DNA of 64,000 bases from CAZRQL01 sp964602415 (GTDB lineage: Bacteria > Bacteroidota > Bacteroidia > Cytophagales > Flammeovirgaceae): assembly GCA_964602415.1 (NCBI GenBank), contig CAZRQL010000004.1, positions 86,018 through 150,017 of the forward strand, read 5' to 3'. Numbering within the stretch: position 1 is the first letter of the stretch; each line of letters starts with the position of its first letter. Positions 26,964 through 34,476 of this stretch are shown here, piece by piece. The notes below the pieces were generated by a model. That model did not search any database. It was not told where the DNA came from and saw only the letters and a list, made by a program, of their open reading frames with translations. A program made the position numbers and the translations under genes.

Positions 26964-27521
26964 ATGAAAATCAATTTTAATCGTTTAGCGGCTTACGTGG
27001 TCGCAGTGTTTATGCTTATATTGGGAGTTTGGGCTTGTCAAAAAGATCTTGACAAAATAGATGAGACAAAAAATACTGCTATCGACACTCCACTTTCTGG
27101 ACAGTCTAATCCTTTTGATTCCAATACTTTTGGGTATATGAATGGTTCAGATTTTATGCCTCTCACTCAAGCACAGTTTAGTAATCACGTTATTAACTTT
27201 TTGGGTATGAGTAGCGGTTCGGCAGTCTCAAATTTTGAACTCATTTATTGGCAAGATACAGCAAGTTCATCGGTTATTTCTTATTTGCGATGCCAAGTTT
27301 CTAATTCTTCACAAAGAGTCAGTTTTGCAATCCTTTTAGACAAATCATCTGATAATGTTTATCAGCTTACTGGTTCTACTTGTACTTGTACCAGTAATGA
27401 TTGTAAAAACAGCGGTGATTGCGTAGTAGATGCCGGATCTTCTCCATGTGGTTGCACTTCATGTTTTTACACTTGTACGAAAACACATACTGTATCAACA
27501 AGTTTTAGTTACTTACCGTAG
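26964..27521 (+). CDS. Cys-rich exported lipoprotein
   Basis: The ATG at 26964 opens 185 residues with a typical lipoprotein signal (MKINFNRLAAYVVAV, then LGVWAC with Cys25). An upstream in-frame extension to 26811 would bury this signal and looks like non-coding repeat DNA. The middle (about 45-130) is Ser/Asn-rich. The last about 55 residues contain eight cysteines (TCTC, DCK, GDC, PCGC, SCFYTC), suggesting disulfides. I recognise no family. The exported CXXC protein at 29031 could act on these cysteines. Its last codons are duplicated at 29693-29720. Confidence 0.7.
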   Translation: MKINFNRLAAYVVAVFMLILGVWACQKDLDKIDETKNTAIDTPLSGQSNPFDSNTFGYMNGSDFMPLTQAQFSNHVINFLGMSSGSAVSNFELIYWQDTASSSVISYLRCQVSNSSQRVSFAILLDKSSDNVYQLTGSTCTCTSNDCKNSGDCVVDAGSSPCGCTSCFYTCTKTHTVSTSFSYLP

Positions 27522-27552
27522 TTTTTTTTCAAAAAGTTTTTTGGATTGAGTA
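27494..27552 (+). repeat. 59-bp direct repeat, copy 1 (3' end of lipoprotein gene)
   Basis: It covers the last codons, the stop and 31 bases beyond the 26964-27521 gene. It matches 29693-29751 at 57 of 59 positions; the stop TAG is CAG in the second copy. Confidence 0.9.
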
Positions 27553-27748
27553 TAGAAACCCTAATTTCTTGGAATTTTCATATCCCTAATGTAAAACCAA
27601 TTAATTTATAGTATAACTTGGACTGCGACTCTCAACAGTTTGGGCTTTTACGATTCGGAGATTTTTGTTTATCATCAGTAAAGTTTTTCGGAATCACAGC
27701 ACATTTGAATCGTGCTGTGATTCTTAAATTAAAAAAGTAAATTTCATT

Positions 27749-28987
27749 ATGAGAAGCATAGTCCTTTTATCCTTTTTTGTGAATCTCTCAGGTTCAATTT
27801 ATTCACAAGTCTATATTAATGATTTATTTAAACTAGATACTATTTTATTTGTTGAAAATACTACAGAAGAGACAAGCGGATTTGATGTTAAAACAGCCGT
27901 TCATGGCAGAGATTTGTATTTTTTCTCCCCCGGACAAAAAACGGAAGACCATGATACACTTTTTTTTAAAAAAATGAGTTTTAAAGACTATAAAATTAAA
28001 GATGTAGTAGCTGTCGTACCGGAATTAATTAACAGAAACTACAGTAGTCAGGAGATATATTCCTTCAGCGTAGACGATAACTCATTCCATATCCAATTTT
28101 CTAAGTTCCTTACTGTTCATAAATTATCCGATGATCATCTTATATTTCAATCATTTATACCGATTTCAATTCCATTCACATATTTTAAGTCTTACAACGG
28201 TTACTATTATTTTTATAATGACTATAAAAATTCAGAATTAGACGATAAGTGGATTTATTCGTTGAAATACGATTTATCTAATCATAAATTCATTAATTCA
28301 TATTATTTTGATTTCTTGCATCCGGAATTTTGCTATTTCAATCCCAATAATTGGATTGATTTCTACAACGGTTCTTTTGTAATGTCTCAAACCACAGAAT
28401 ATAAAATTTCGATTTTAGATAGTTCTTTAAATCTTGTCAGAATATTAGAAAGATCTCATTTAAAAGAATGGAATTTTTTTAAACCGACTGCTGTTTTTGA
28501 TACGCTTAAAAATATCCCAGCAGACCCGTGTGGATTGCGTAATTCATCACCTATTATATCATATCTTAGCCGCTACATCAGGAAAATCAGCAGAATTGAG
28601 GAGGTATATTTTATGAATAAAAATCACCTGTTTGTCAAGTGGCTTCCCAAAGAAGTAGCAGATAGTGCGTTAAATGACCCTAAAACCATTATTGAGGGAT
28701 ATGATATTTGGAATTATAAAACCGGAGAACTTAAATTTGCTTCTCTTAAAACAAAAGAATTCTCTCAAGATGAAATCCTATCAAAGGATAACTTTCCAAT
28801 TTATTTAGATGACGTAAAGATTATTTTTTTACCGGAGTTTGATAAATTAATCATTCTAAGATTTGGGGGCGAGTATGAAAGCTATCTTGGCCAATCATTT
28901 GGAATGCTTAACAATTTTGAAAATAGGTTTTTAAAAAATAACAAAGAGATATTACAACTTTATATATACAGTTTCAAACTGGATTAA
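27749..28987 (+). CDS. Exported protein of unknown function, possibly beta-propeller
   Basis: A 412-residue protein with a signal peptide (1-19, ending IYSQ). It is rich in aromatic residues and predicted short strands with recurrent patterns (FTYFKSYNGYYYFYND, WIYSLKYDLSNHKFI, IWNYKTGELKFASL) in the style of Bacteroidota six-bladed propeller proteins, but I cannot confirm the fold or see catalytic motifs. It is AT-rich like its neighbours. Its position between a Cys-rich lipoprotein and a thioredoxin-like protein suggests the three act together in the envelope. Confidence 0.7.
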   Translation: MRSIVLLSFFVNLSGSIYSQVYINDLFKLDTILFVENTTEETSGFDVKTAVHGRDLYFFSPGQKTEDHDTLFFKKMSFKDYKIKDVVAVVPELINRNYSSQEIYSFSVDDNSFHIQFSKFLTVHKLSDDHLIFQSFIPISIPFTYFKSYNGYYYFYNDYKNSELDDKWIYSLKYDLSNHKFINSYYFDFLHPEFCYFNPNNWIDFYNGSFVMSQTTEYKISILDSSLNLVRILERSHLKEWNFFKPTAVFDTLKNIPADPCGLRNSSPIISYLSRYIRKISRIEEVYFMNKNHLFVKWLPKEVADSALNDPKTIIEGYDIWNYKTGELKFASLKTKEFSQDEILSKDNFPIYLDDVKIIFLPEFDKLIILRFGGEYESYLGQSFGMLNNFENRFLKNNKEILQLYIYSFKLD

Positions 28988-29030
28988 GATTTTAATCTTA
29001 ATTTACCATAACGAAATTAAATGTTGATAT

Positions 29031-29528
29031 ATGATCTTGAAATTTAAGTTTCTTATTTTATTGAATTTCATTTCTATATTTTGTTTTGCTCAGTTTATTG
29101 AGATTACCGATTTTTCTGGAGGGAAAATTGAATTAAAAAGCGATTCCGTTTACTTATTTATTGTAATGGATCATCCTTTATGTAGGTCTTGCGCCGAACA
29201 GCTTGGTAATGAATGGGGTATTAAAAAAGCTGTTTATCCTTATCGAATTTCTCTTTTATCATTACAAGAAGATGATATTAGAAATCGTAGATTAAAAACC
29301 AGTGCCTTCAAATACTATTTTCCTTCGGATCCAGAAGTTTTCTTTTTAGATACCAAGCATTGGGATGTATTGAACCTTAAAGTGAAAAATCAAAGACAGT
29401 TCCCTGCTATTCTTTTGTATATCAAAAATAAATTTCACTACATAAACTACGATAAAATATTTGATAATTATAGAAATTTAAAAATTAAAAGAGCAGATAT
29501 TGATCAATTAGTTGAGAATCTCGACTAA
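29031..29528 (+). CDS. Exported thioredoxin-like CXXC protein
   Basis: A 165-residue protein with a signal peptide (about 1-20, ending CFAQ). A compact domain follows, containing VYLFIVMDHPLCRSCAEQLG, where the CRSC sits after a beta strand as in thioredoxin-fold redox proteins. A conserved-looking cis-Pro position occurs in RQFPAILLY (about residue 124). The gene follows the 412-residue protein by 43 nt. I infer a periplasmic thiol oxidoreductase or reductase, perhaps serving the Cys-rich lipoprotein. The family is not certain. Confidence 0.65.
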   Translation: MILKFKFLILLNFISIFCFAQFIEITDFSGGKIELKSDSVYLFIVMDHPLCRSCAEQLGNEWGIKKAVYPYRISLLSLQEDDIRNRRLKTSAFKYYFPSDPEVFFLDTKHWDVLNLKVKNQRQFPAILLYIKNKFHYINYDKIFDNYRNLKIKRADIDQLVENLD

Positions 29529-29638
29529 GTCTAACCATCTAACCAAACAGGTCTTGTGAGGTATTTTTCTGTTTTGATGGTTGATATCGGGATTTTTAGA
29601 CGATTTGGATTTGGTGGAAGGGGTTAGGTTATATTTTT

Positions 29639-29692
29639 GATAAGCCTGACGGTAGGGATTGATTGGTTGCATGACAGATGAATTTGCGCCGG
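29639..29692 (+). repeat. Degenerate dispersed repeat, copy B
   Basis: The counterpart of 26844-26903, directly joined to the second 59-bp repeat. This suggests the segment is a decayed remnant of a related unit. Confidence 0.4.
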
Positions 29693-29751
29693 ATCAACAA
29701 GTTTTAGTTACTTGCCGCAGTTTTTTTTCAAAAAGTTTTTTGGATTGAGTA
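29693..29751 (+). repeat. 59-bp direct repeat, copy 2
   Basis: Matches 27494-27552 at 57 of 59 positions but has no open gene in front of it, so it is probably the tail of a lost paralogue. Confidence 0.9.
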
Positions 29752-29752
29752 C

Positions 29753-29770
29753 TCCTCTTTTAAAAGAGGA
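29753..29770 (+). terminator. Perfect 18-bp palindrome with T run
   Basis: TCCTCTTTTAAAAGAGGA is perfectly self-complementary and is followed after four bases by seven T. It could terminate + strand transcription leaving the island. Confidence 0.5.
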
Positions 29771-29933
29771 ATGCTTTTTTTGGCTTTATAGCTTAAAAGA
29801 TACACTGCCAAAAATCCCATTCTATCTAACATTTGAGGCATTAATGGCCGGGTCAAGGCGTAGCTTTCTTATTTGCAAAGCTCAAACCATATTCCGTAAG
29901 ATAAATTTACCAAATGCTAAACATTAGAAAAAA

Positions 29934-29949
29934 CCTATTGCGTAATCCG
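29934..29949 (-). repeat. Right inverted repeat of the AT-rich island
   Basis: CCTATTGCGTAATCCG is the inverted partner of 26334-26349 and a direct copy of 26495-26509. Confidence 0.6.
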
Positions 29950-29962
29950 TGTTACACTTCAC

Positions 29963-29999
29963 AGAAAGCTGTAAGATTTTGGAAACCTTACAGCTTTCT
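29963..29999. terminator. Long perfect hairpin at the uvrC 3' end
   Basis: AGAAAGCTGTAAG (29963-29975) is perfectly complementary to CTTACAGCTTTCT (29987-29999). It touches the uvrC stop codon. T tracts are weak on both sides, so efficiency is uncertain. Confidence 0.5.
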
Positions 30000-31820
30000 T
30001 CACGATTGGATGTGGTTTTTCTTTTGCAAAAAGTCTTTCAAAGCGGCCAATCTTTTGCTGCCAATGAGTGCCTGTATCTCTTCATCAGGTACTTGGGCGA
30101 TGTTATCAAGCGATTTGTAGGCTTTGAGCAGTTTTTTGACTGTAATTTCTCCAAACCCTTCTATCTCTGTGAGTTGGGTGAGGATGGCATTTTTGCTGCG
30201 CAGTTTGCGGTGAAATTCGATCCCAAAGCGGTGTGCCTCATCGCGCGCACGCTGCAAAAGAGCCAGCGATTTGGATTTTTTATTGATATGCAAAGGGTGT
30301 TGGTCGCCGGGGAAATATATCTCTTCCAGTCTTTTGGCTATGCTGACAATTGGGATTTGGGGATAAAGCCCAAGGGTTTTGAGGGCTTCGACGGCGGCGT
30401 TGAGCTGGCCTTTGCCGCCATCTATCACGATGAGGTCAGGCAGGGGAAGTTGTTCCTCCAAAACGGTGGTGTACCTGCGCGTAACCACCTCAAACATAGA
30501 GGCAAAGTCATCAGGGCCTTCCACCGTGTTGATTTTATAGTGGCGGTAGTCTTTCTTCGAGGGGCGGCCACCTTTGAAACAGACCATCGCCGCCACGGGG
30601 TTTGTGCCTTGGATGTTGGAGTTGTCGAAGCATTCGATATGCTGAGGCAGTTTGGGTAGGTTCAGATCCGATTTGAGCTGGAAAAGTGTGTAATTTTTCT
30701 CTTTTTTGGATTTGAATTCGTCTGCCGAAGCCTCTTTGTCGCGTTTGAAATACAGTAAGTTTTTTAGCGACCACTCAATAATTTTTTTGTGGTCGCCGGC
30801 TTTGGGTACGATAATTTCCACCTCCGGTATCTCAATATCAAGTGGTATGTTGGTGAGTATTTTTTTGTTGGCAGAAGAGTAGCGGTTGCGAAACTCAATG
30901 ATGGCCAGAGCCAATATCTCCTCATTAGGCTCGTCCAATTTCTTTTTGATTTGGGAAGATTCGGCTTGTACCACGCAACCATTTTCTATTTTTATGTAAT
31001 TAACGTAAGCGTTTTGCTCGGTTGATATGATGGTATAGGCTTCTAAATCAGTGGTTTTTGAACCGGCTATCAATGATTTGGATTGATAGGTTCGCAGGTA
31101 TTCGATTTTCTTTTTGTAAAAAGCGGCTTTTTCAAATTCGAGTTTTTCGGCAGCGGCAAACATTTTCTCTTCCAAATTTTGCCTGACCTCTTTAAAATTG
31201 CCCTTCAAGATATGCTTGATGTGGTCTATCATCTCCATGTAGCTTTTTTGGGATTGCAGGCCTGTGCAGGGGCCGAGGCAGTTTTTGAGGTGGTACTCCA
31301 AACAAAGGCTGTACTTGCCTTTTTGGACACTGTCTTGGGTCATAGCCAGTTTGCAAGTGCGCACAGGGTACAACTGTTTGATGGTTTCCAGCGTGTAGCT
31401 CATGTTTTTCACACTGGTAAAAGGGCCAAAATAGGTATTGCCGTCGGCCTTTGCGTTGCGCATAGAAAAAACCCGGGGATAAGGCTCATTGGTGATGCAG
31501 ATATAAGGGTAAGACTTGTCGTCGCGCAGCAGGATATTGTATTTGGGTTGAAACTCTTTGATGAGGTTGTTTTCCAACAACAGCGCGTCATGCTCGGTTT
31601 GGGTTACAATAAATTCCAACCGCCGAATCTCCGAAACCAGTGTTCGGGTCTTGTAGTCTCTGTCTTCCAATTTGACAAAATAGCTGCCTACCCTATTGCG
31701 CAAGTTTTTGGCTTTGCCCACATAGATAACTATATCTTTGGAGTTGAAGTACTTATAGACTCCCGGCTCATCGGGTAAGGTCTTTACTGCAAATTCCAAC
31801 CCTTGCTTCCAATCTGTCAT
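30000..31820 (-). CDS. uvrC: Excinuclease ABC subunit C
   Basis: UvrC makes the dual incisions in nucleotide excision repair. From the ATG at 31820 the protein has 606 residues in the family order: GIY-YIG nuclease (about 13-95; PGVYKYF, IVIYVGKAKNLRNRV), UVR motif (about 200-235), RNase H-like endonuclease (about 355-500; HIECFDNSNIQGT, LPDLIVIDGGKGQL), and tandem helix-hairpin-helix (about 550-600; EIEGFGEITVKKLLKAY). The frame extends upstream to 31952, but a TAAATTTG promoter ends five bases before 31820, so the shorter start is right. It diverges from the 31877 gene. Confidence 0.96.
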   Translation of the reverse strand: MTDWKQGLEFAVKTLPDEPGVYKYFNSKDIVIYVGKAKNLRNRVGSYFVKLEDRDYKTRTLVSEIRRLEFIVTQTEHDALLLENNLIKEFQPKYNILLRDDKSYPYICITNEPYPRVFSMRNAKADGNTYFGPFTSVKNMSYTLETIKQLYPVRTCKLAMTQDSVQKGKYSLCLEYHLKNCLGPCTGLQSQKSYMEMIDHIKHILKGNFKEVRQNLEEKMFAAAEKLEFEKAAFYKKKIEYLRTYQSKSLIAGSKTTDLEAYTIISTEQNAYVNYIKIENGCVVQAESSQIKKKLDEPNEEILALAIIEFRNRYSSANKKILTNIPLDIEIPEVEIIVPKAGDHKKIIEWSLKNLLYFKRDKEASADEFKSKKEKNYTLFQLKSDLNLPKLPQHIECFDNSNIQGTNPVAAMVCFKGGRPSKKDYRHYKINTVEGPDDFASMFEVVTRRYTTVLEEQLPLPDLIVIDGGKGQLNAAVEALKTLGLYPQIPIVSIAKRLEEIYFPGDQHPLHINKKSKSLALLQRARDEAHRFGIEFHRKLRSKNAILTQLTEIEGFGEITVKKLLKAYKSLDNIAQVPDEEIQALIGSKRLAALKDFLQKKNHIQS

Positions 31821-31825
31821 AGACG

Positions 31826-31833
31826 CAAATTTA
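31826..31833 (-). promoter_or_regulatory. uvrC -7 element TAAATTTG, leaderless layout
   Basis: An exact TAnnTTTG on the minus strand, only five bases before the uvrC ATG. This predicts a transcript with no 5' leader. Confidence 0.55.
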
Positions 31834-31849
31834 GTTTGAAAACTTTGGC

Positions 31850-31857
31850 TAACTTCG
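31850..31857 (+). promoter_or_regulatory. -7 element TAACTTCG for the 31877 gene
   Basis: A near match to TAnnTTTG, 19 nt before the ATG. It lies back to back with the uvrC promoter. Confidence 0.45.
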
Positions 31858-31876
31858 CAGCGTAAAACCACAATCC

Positions 31877-33046
31877 ATGAAATTTGGCATCGTCCGCGAG
31901 GGCAAAATTCCTGCTGACCATCGCACACCATTGACTCCTGTGCAGTGTGCAACTATCATCCAAGAGTTTCCCCAAACACAATTCTATATTCAGCCCAGCC
32001 CGCACAGAGCTTATCAAGACTCAGAATACCAAGCACTTAACCTACATCTCACCAACGACCTGAGCGACTGCAACATCCTGTTGGGAGTCAAAGAAGTTCC
32101 TATTCACGAGCTTATCGCCAACAAAACCTATCTGTTTTTTTCTCATACCATCAAAAAACAGCCTTACAACCAAGCCCTTATGCGGGCTATGGTGGCAAAA
32201 AAAATCACCCTCATAGACTACGAGTTGCTCAAAGACGAAAGCGGAAACCGAATCGTGGCCTTTGGTTATTATGCCGGAATCGTGGGGGCTTACCATGCTT
32301 TAAGGGGCTACGGTCTCAAATTCGGGCAATACACATTGCCGCCTGCCCATGCGGTGGGTGATTTGAAATTGCTCTTAAACCAAAAAATTGCAATTAGAGG
32401 CGGGAGGTTTTTGTTGACGGGCAGTGGAAGAGTAGCCAAAGGGGCTATCAGCGTCTTGGAAAACTTTGGACTAAAAAGAGTCAGTATCGAAGAATTTTTA
32501 AACCAAGACTTTGGAGATGAATCCGTTTACCTGCCCCTGCGCTCTTGTGATATTTACAGAAGAAAAGACGGCAAGCCTTTTGGTGAGGACTTTTACCAAG
32601 ACCCTAGCCCTTATGAAAGTATTTTTGAGACATACCTACAAACTGCCAACGCACTGGTGGCAGCCGCCTATTGGAATCCCAAAGCCCCCAAACTCTTCAG
32701 CCATCCCAAAAATCTAAAAATAATCGCAGACATCACCTGCGACATCAATGGCTCCATCCCCACCACCACACAAGCCAGCACCATAGCCGAGCCTTATTAC
32801 GACATAGACCCCAAAACCCTTGAAATACAGCCCCCTTTCTGTGGGGAGCTGACGGTCATGGCCATTGACAACTTGCCCAGCGAACTGCCGCGCGATGCCT
32901 CGGAAGGCTTCGGACAGATGCTCTGTGAAAAGGTTGTCCCCGAATTTTTTAAGCCCAATAGCGAGGTACTCAGGCAGGCTACCATCCTTCAAAAAGGAGA
33001 ATTAATGCCTGATTTTGAATATCTTAGGGATTACGCAAGCCTATGA
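31877..33046 (+). CDS. AlaDH/PNT-family dehydrogenase, saccharopine dehydrogenase-like
   Basis: A 389-residue NAD(P)-dependent oxidoreductase of the alanine dehydrogenase/transhydrogenase fold. The N-terminus FGIVREGKIPADHRTPLTP carries the substrate-binding Arg/Lys pattern; the Rossmann loop is LLTGSGRVAKGA (about 179-190). DITCDINGSIPTTTQAST (about 283-300) closely resembles the lysine-ketoglutarate reductase/saccharopine dehydrogenase branch. It may therefore act in lysine metabolism, but alanine dehydrogenase-like activity is not excluded. It overlaps the convergent lipoprotein gene by 6 bases. Confidence 0.8.
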   Translation: MKFGIVREGKIPADHRTPLTPVQCATIIQEFPQTQFYIQPSPHRAYQDSEYQALNLHLTNDLSDCNILLGVKEVPIHELIANKTYLFFSHTIKKQPYNQALMRAMVAKKITLIDYELLKDESGNRIVAFGYYAGIVGAYHALRGYGLKFGQYTLPPAHAVGDLKLLLNQKIAIRGGRFLLTGSGRVAKGAISVLENFGLKRVSIEEFLNQDFGDESVYLPLRSCDIYRRKDGKPFGEDFYQDPSPYESIFETYLQTANALVAAAYWNPKAPKLFSHPKNLKIIADITCDINGSIPTTTQASTIAEPYYDIDPKTLEIQPPFCGELTVMAIDNLPSELPRDASEGFGQMLCEKVVPEFFKPNSEVLRQATILQKGELMPDFEYLRDYASL

Positions 33047-33349
33047 TATAATTTCTACTTTTGTGCGGGTTCGTTTGATTTTGCCGGAGTTAGATGCCAA
33101 CACCCCCCAGCCGCCCGAACCTATCAAAAAGCCCAAAGCGTACCACTGACCGTTGTTGTTGGGTGCGTACATGGCCACCTGTTCCCAAATCAAGGAAGCA
33201 AAAAAACCGAAAGGCGCAATAAACCCGTGCCAAATTCCCGACCAAAAACCATAAGGCTGACCTTCATAGCAGTCTTGAAGCATCACAGGATTTTTTGCAC
33301 AGGCAGATAATAATAGAATTGATAGAGAAAGTAAACTTTTAAGTTTCAT
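33041..33349 (-). CDS. Small conserved lipoprotein
   Basis: A 102-residue lipoprotein with lipobox LLLSAC (Cys17). The core YGFWSGIWHGFIAPFGFFASLIW has two aromatic-rich hydrophobic segments, then NNNGQWYALGFLIGSGG. Similar small proteins of unknown function occur widely in bacteria. It ends convergently inside the dehydrogenase 3' end. The function is unknown. Confidence 0.72.
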   Translation of the reverse strand: MKLKSLLSLSILLLSACAKNPVMLQDCYEGQPYGFWSGIWHGFIAPFGFFASLIWEQVAMYAPNNNGQWYALGFLIGSGGWGVLASNSGKIKRTRTKVEIIS

Positions 33350-33490
33350 GGAGCAATATAAGAAATTTAGATATCAACTACTTGAAACTTTGCTTTGTTT
33401 ATTTACTTTGTTGTAAATAGGCAAATCATTGTTAGCCTGAACAAATCGCAGTCCAACAAATTACGTCATTGGACTGGAGATGAGCAAAGT

Positions 33491-34222
33491 TCAAATCACC
33501 TTCGCTTCCTCTTTGAGCAACCTGACCAACTCGTCCAAATTGGCAGGGTCAATCATTTTGACACCGCTTTTGGAGGGTGGAAGTTGGAAATTTTGGTGGG
33601 TGGTAATATCTTCGACAGCCACTGGAGGCACTACTTTGAGAGGCTTGGTACGGGCGGCCATAATACCGCGCATGTTTGGGATTTTCCACTCGGCAATAGG
33701 CTCTTGGCATCCTGCCACAAAAGGCATAGGCACTTCGAGGTATTCTTTGCCGCCTTCTATCTCACGCGCCAGTGTGGCTGTGTTGCCATTGATATCCAAT
33801 TTCATACAGGGAACGATACAAGGCCAACCCAACATCTCAGCCACCAACCCATGCACCAGTCCACCGTTGAAATCGCTGGTTTCGCGGCCCATCAAAATCA
33901 TGTCATAGCCTTCTGCTTTGGCGTGTTCGGCTATCTGAGTAGCCACAAAAAGCGAATCGGTTGGCTCTGCATCCACGCGCACAGCACCGTCCACCCCCAA
34001 AGCAAGGGCTTTGCGAATGGTAGGCTCGGTTTCGGCTGTACCTACGTTCAAAACTGTCAGGGTTGCTCCCATTTGCTCTTTAAGCTCGACGGCGCGCGCC
34101 AAGGCGAAGTCATCATAAGGCCCTATGATAAAAGATACCCCTGTTTTGTCCAATTGATCGCCTGTAAATTTGATGACAGTAGTCGTATCGGGTACATGGC
34201 TGATGCAAACCAAAATTTTCAT
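33491..34222 (-). CDS. etfB: Electron transfer flavoprotein beta subunit
   Basis: EtfB (243 residues) pairs with EtfA to carry electrons from acyl-CoA and other flavin dehydrogenases to the quinone pool. Seen here are MKILVCISHVPDTTT at the start, GPYDDFALARAVELKE (about 34-49) and the AMP/FAD-binding EYLEVPMPFVAGCQEP region with IPNMRGIMAARTKP. etfA normally lies beside etfB but is not adjacent here: the next gene downstream is an unrelated lipoprotein. Confidence 0.94.
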   Translation of the reverse strand: MKILVCISHVPDTTTVIKFTGDQLDKTGVSFIIGPYDDFALARAVELKEQMGATLTVLNVGTAETEPTIRKALALGVDGAVRVDAEPTDSLFVATQIAEHAKAEGYDMILMGRETSDFNGGLVHGLVAEMLGWPCIVPCMKLDINGNTATLAREIEGGKEYLEVPMPFVAGCQEPIAEWKIPNMRGIMAARTKPLKVVPPVAVEDITTHQNFQLPPSKSGVKMIDPANLDELVRLLKEEAKVI

Positions 34223-34235
34223 AATTCTCTTTTTG

Positions 34236-34243
34236 CAAAAATA
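34236..34243 (-). promoter_or_regulatory. etfB -7 element TATTTTTG
   Basis: An exact TAnnTTTG match on the minus strand, 13 nt before the etfB ATG. Confidence 0.5.
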
Positions 34244-34311
34244 TAAAAACCAAACTCGTTTTCGATTGAAAAAAATAATTTTTGAACCTAAAAACAGGTA
34301 TTAAAAGGCAT

Positions 34312-34338
34312 AAAAAAAGCCGCACTTTGGCGACTTTT
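34312..34338 (-). terminator. Terminator of tRNA-Asn
   Basis: On the minus strand AAAGTCGC pairs with GCGGCTTT (one T-G wobble) and runs into a T tract, directly after the tRNA 3' end. Confidence 0.75.
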
Positions 34339-34415
34339 TGGCTCCCCCTCTAGGACTTGAACCTAGGACCCCATGATTAACAGTCATGTGCTCTAACCAG
34401 CTGAGCTAAGGAGGA
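34339..34415 (-). tRNA. tRNA-Asn (GTT)
   Basis: A full cloverleaf on the minus strand: acceptor TCCTCCT with AGGGGGA, D arm GCTCAGCTGGTTAGAGC, anticodon loop CTGTTAA (GTT), T loop TTCAAGT. The discriminator G is followed by an encoded CCA. Confidence 0.95.
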
Positions 34416-34476
34416 ATTTTGTGGCTGCAAAATTGCAAATTCGAAACAGATTATGCAAATTTTTTTTGAAAAAACT

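Larger units (their letters stand above)
26336..29949. mobile_element. Candidate non-autonomous mobile island bounded by inverted repeats
   Basis: About 3.6 kb of AT-rich DNA between tRNA-Phe and uvrC is bracketed by imperfect inverted repeats (26334-26349 and 29934-29949). It contains three genes for exported proteins, a 59-bp direct repeat and no transposase. The borders look like transposable-element ends, but I see no clear target-site duplication and cannot name a family. Confidence 0.4.
29529..29999 (+). other. Intergenic stretch holding repeats and hairpins
   Basis: No gene is supported. It contains the second copies of two repeats (29639-29692 and 29693-29751), an 18-bp palindrome, the right border repeat and a hairpin at the uvrC end. 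The short frames are not protein-like. Confidence 0.55.

Noticed and set aside
29949..30659. Open frame on the + strand opposite uvrC
   Set aside because: It overlaps the UvrC helix-hairpin-helix and endonuclease coding region and has no protein-like features.
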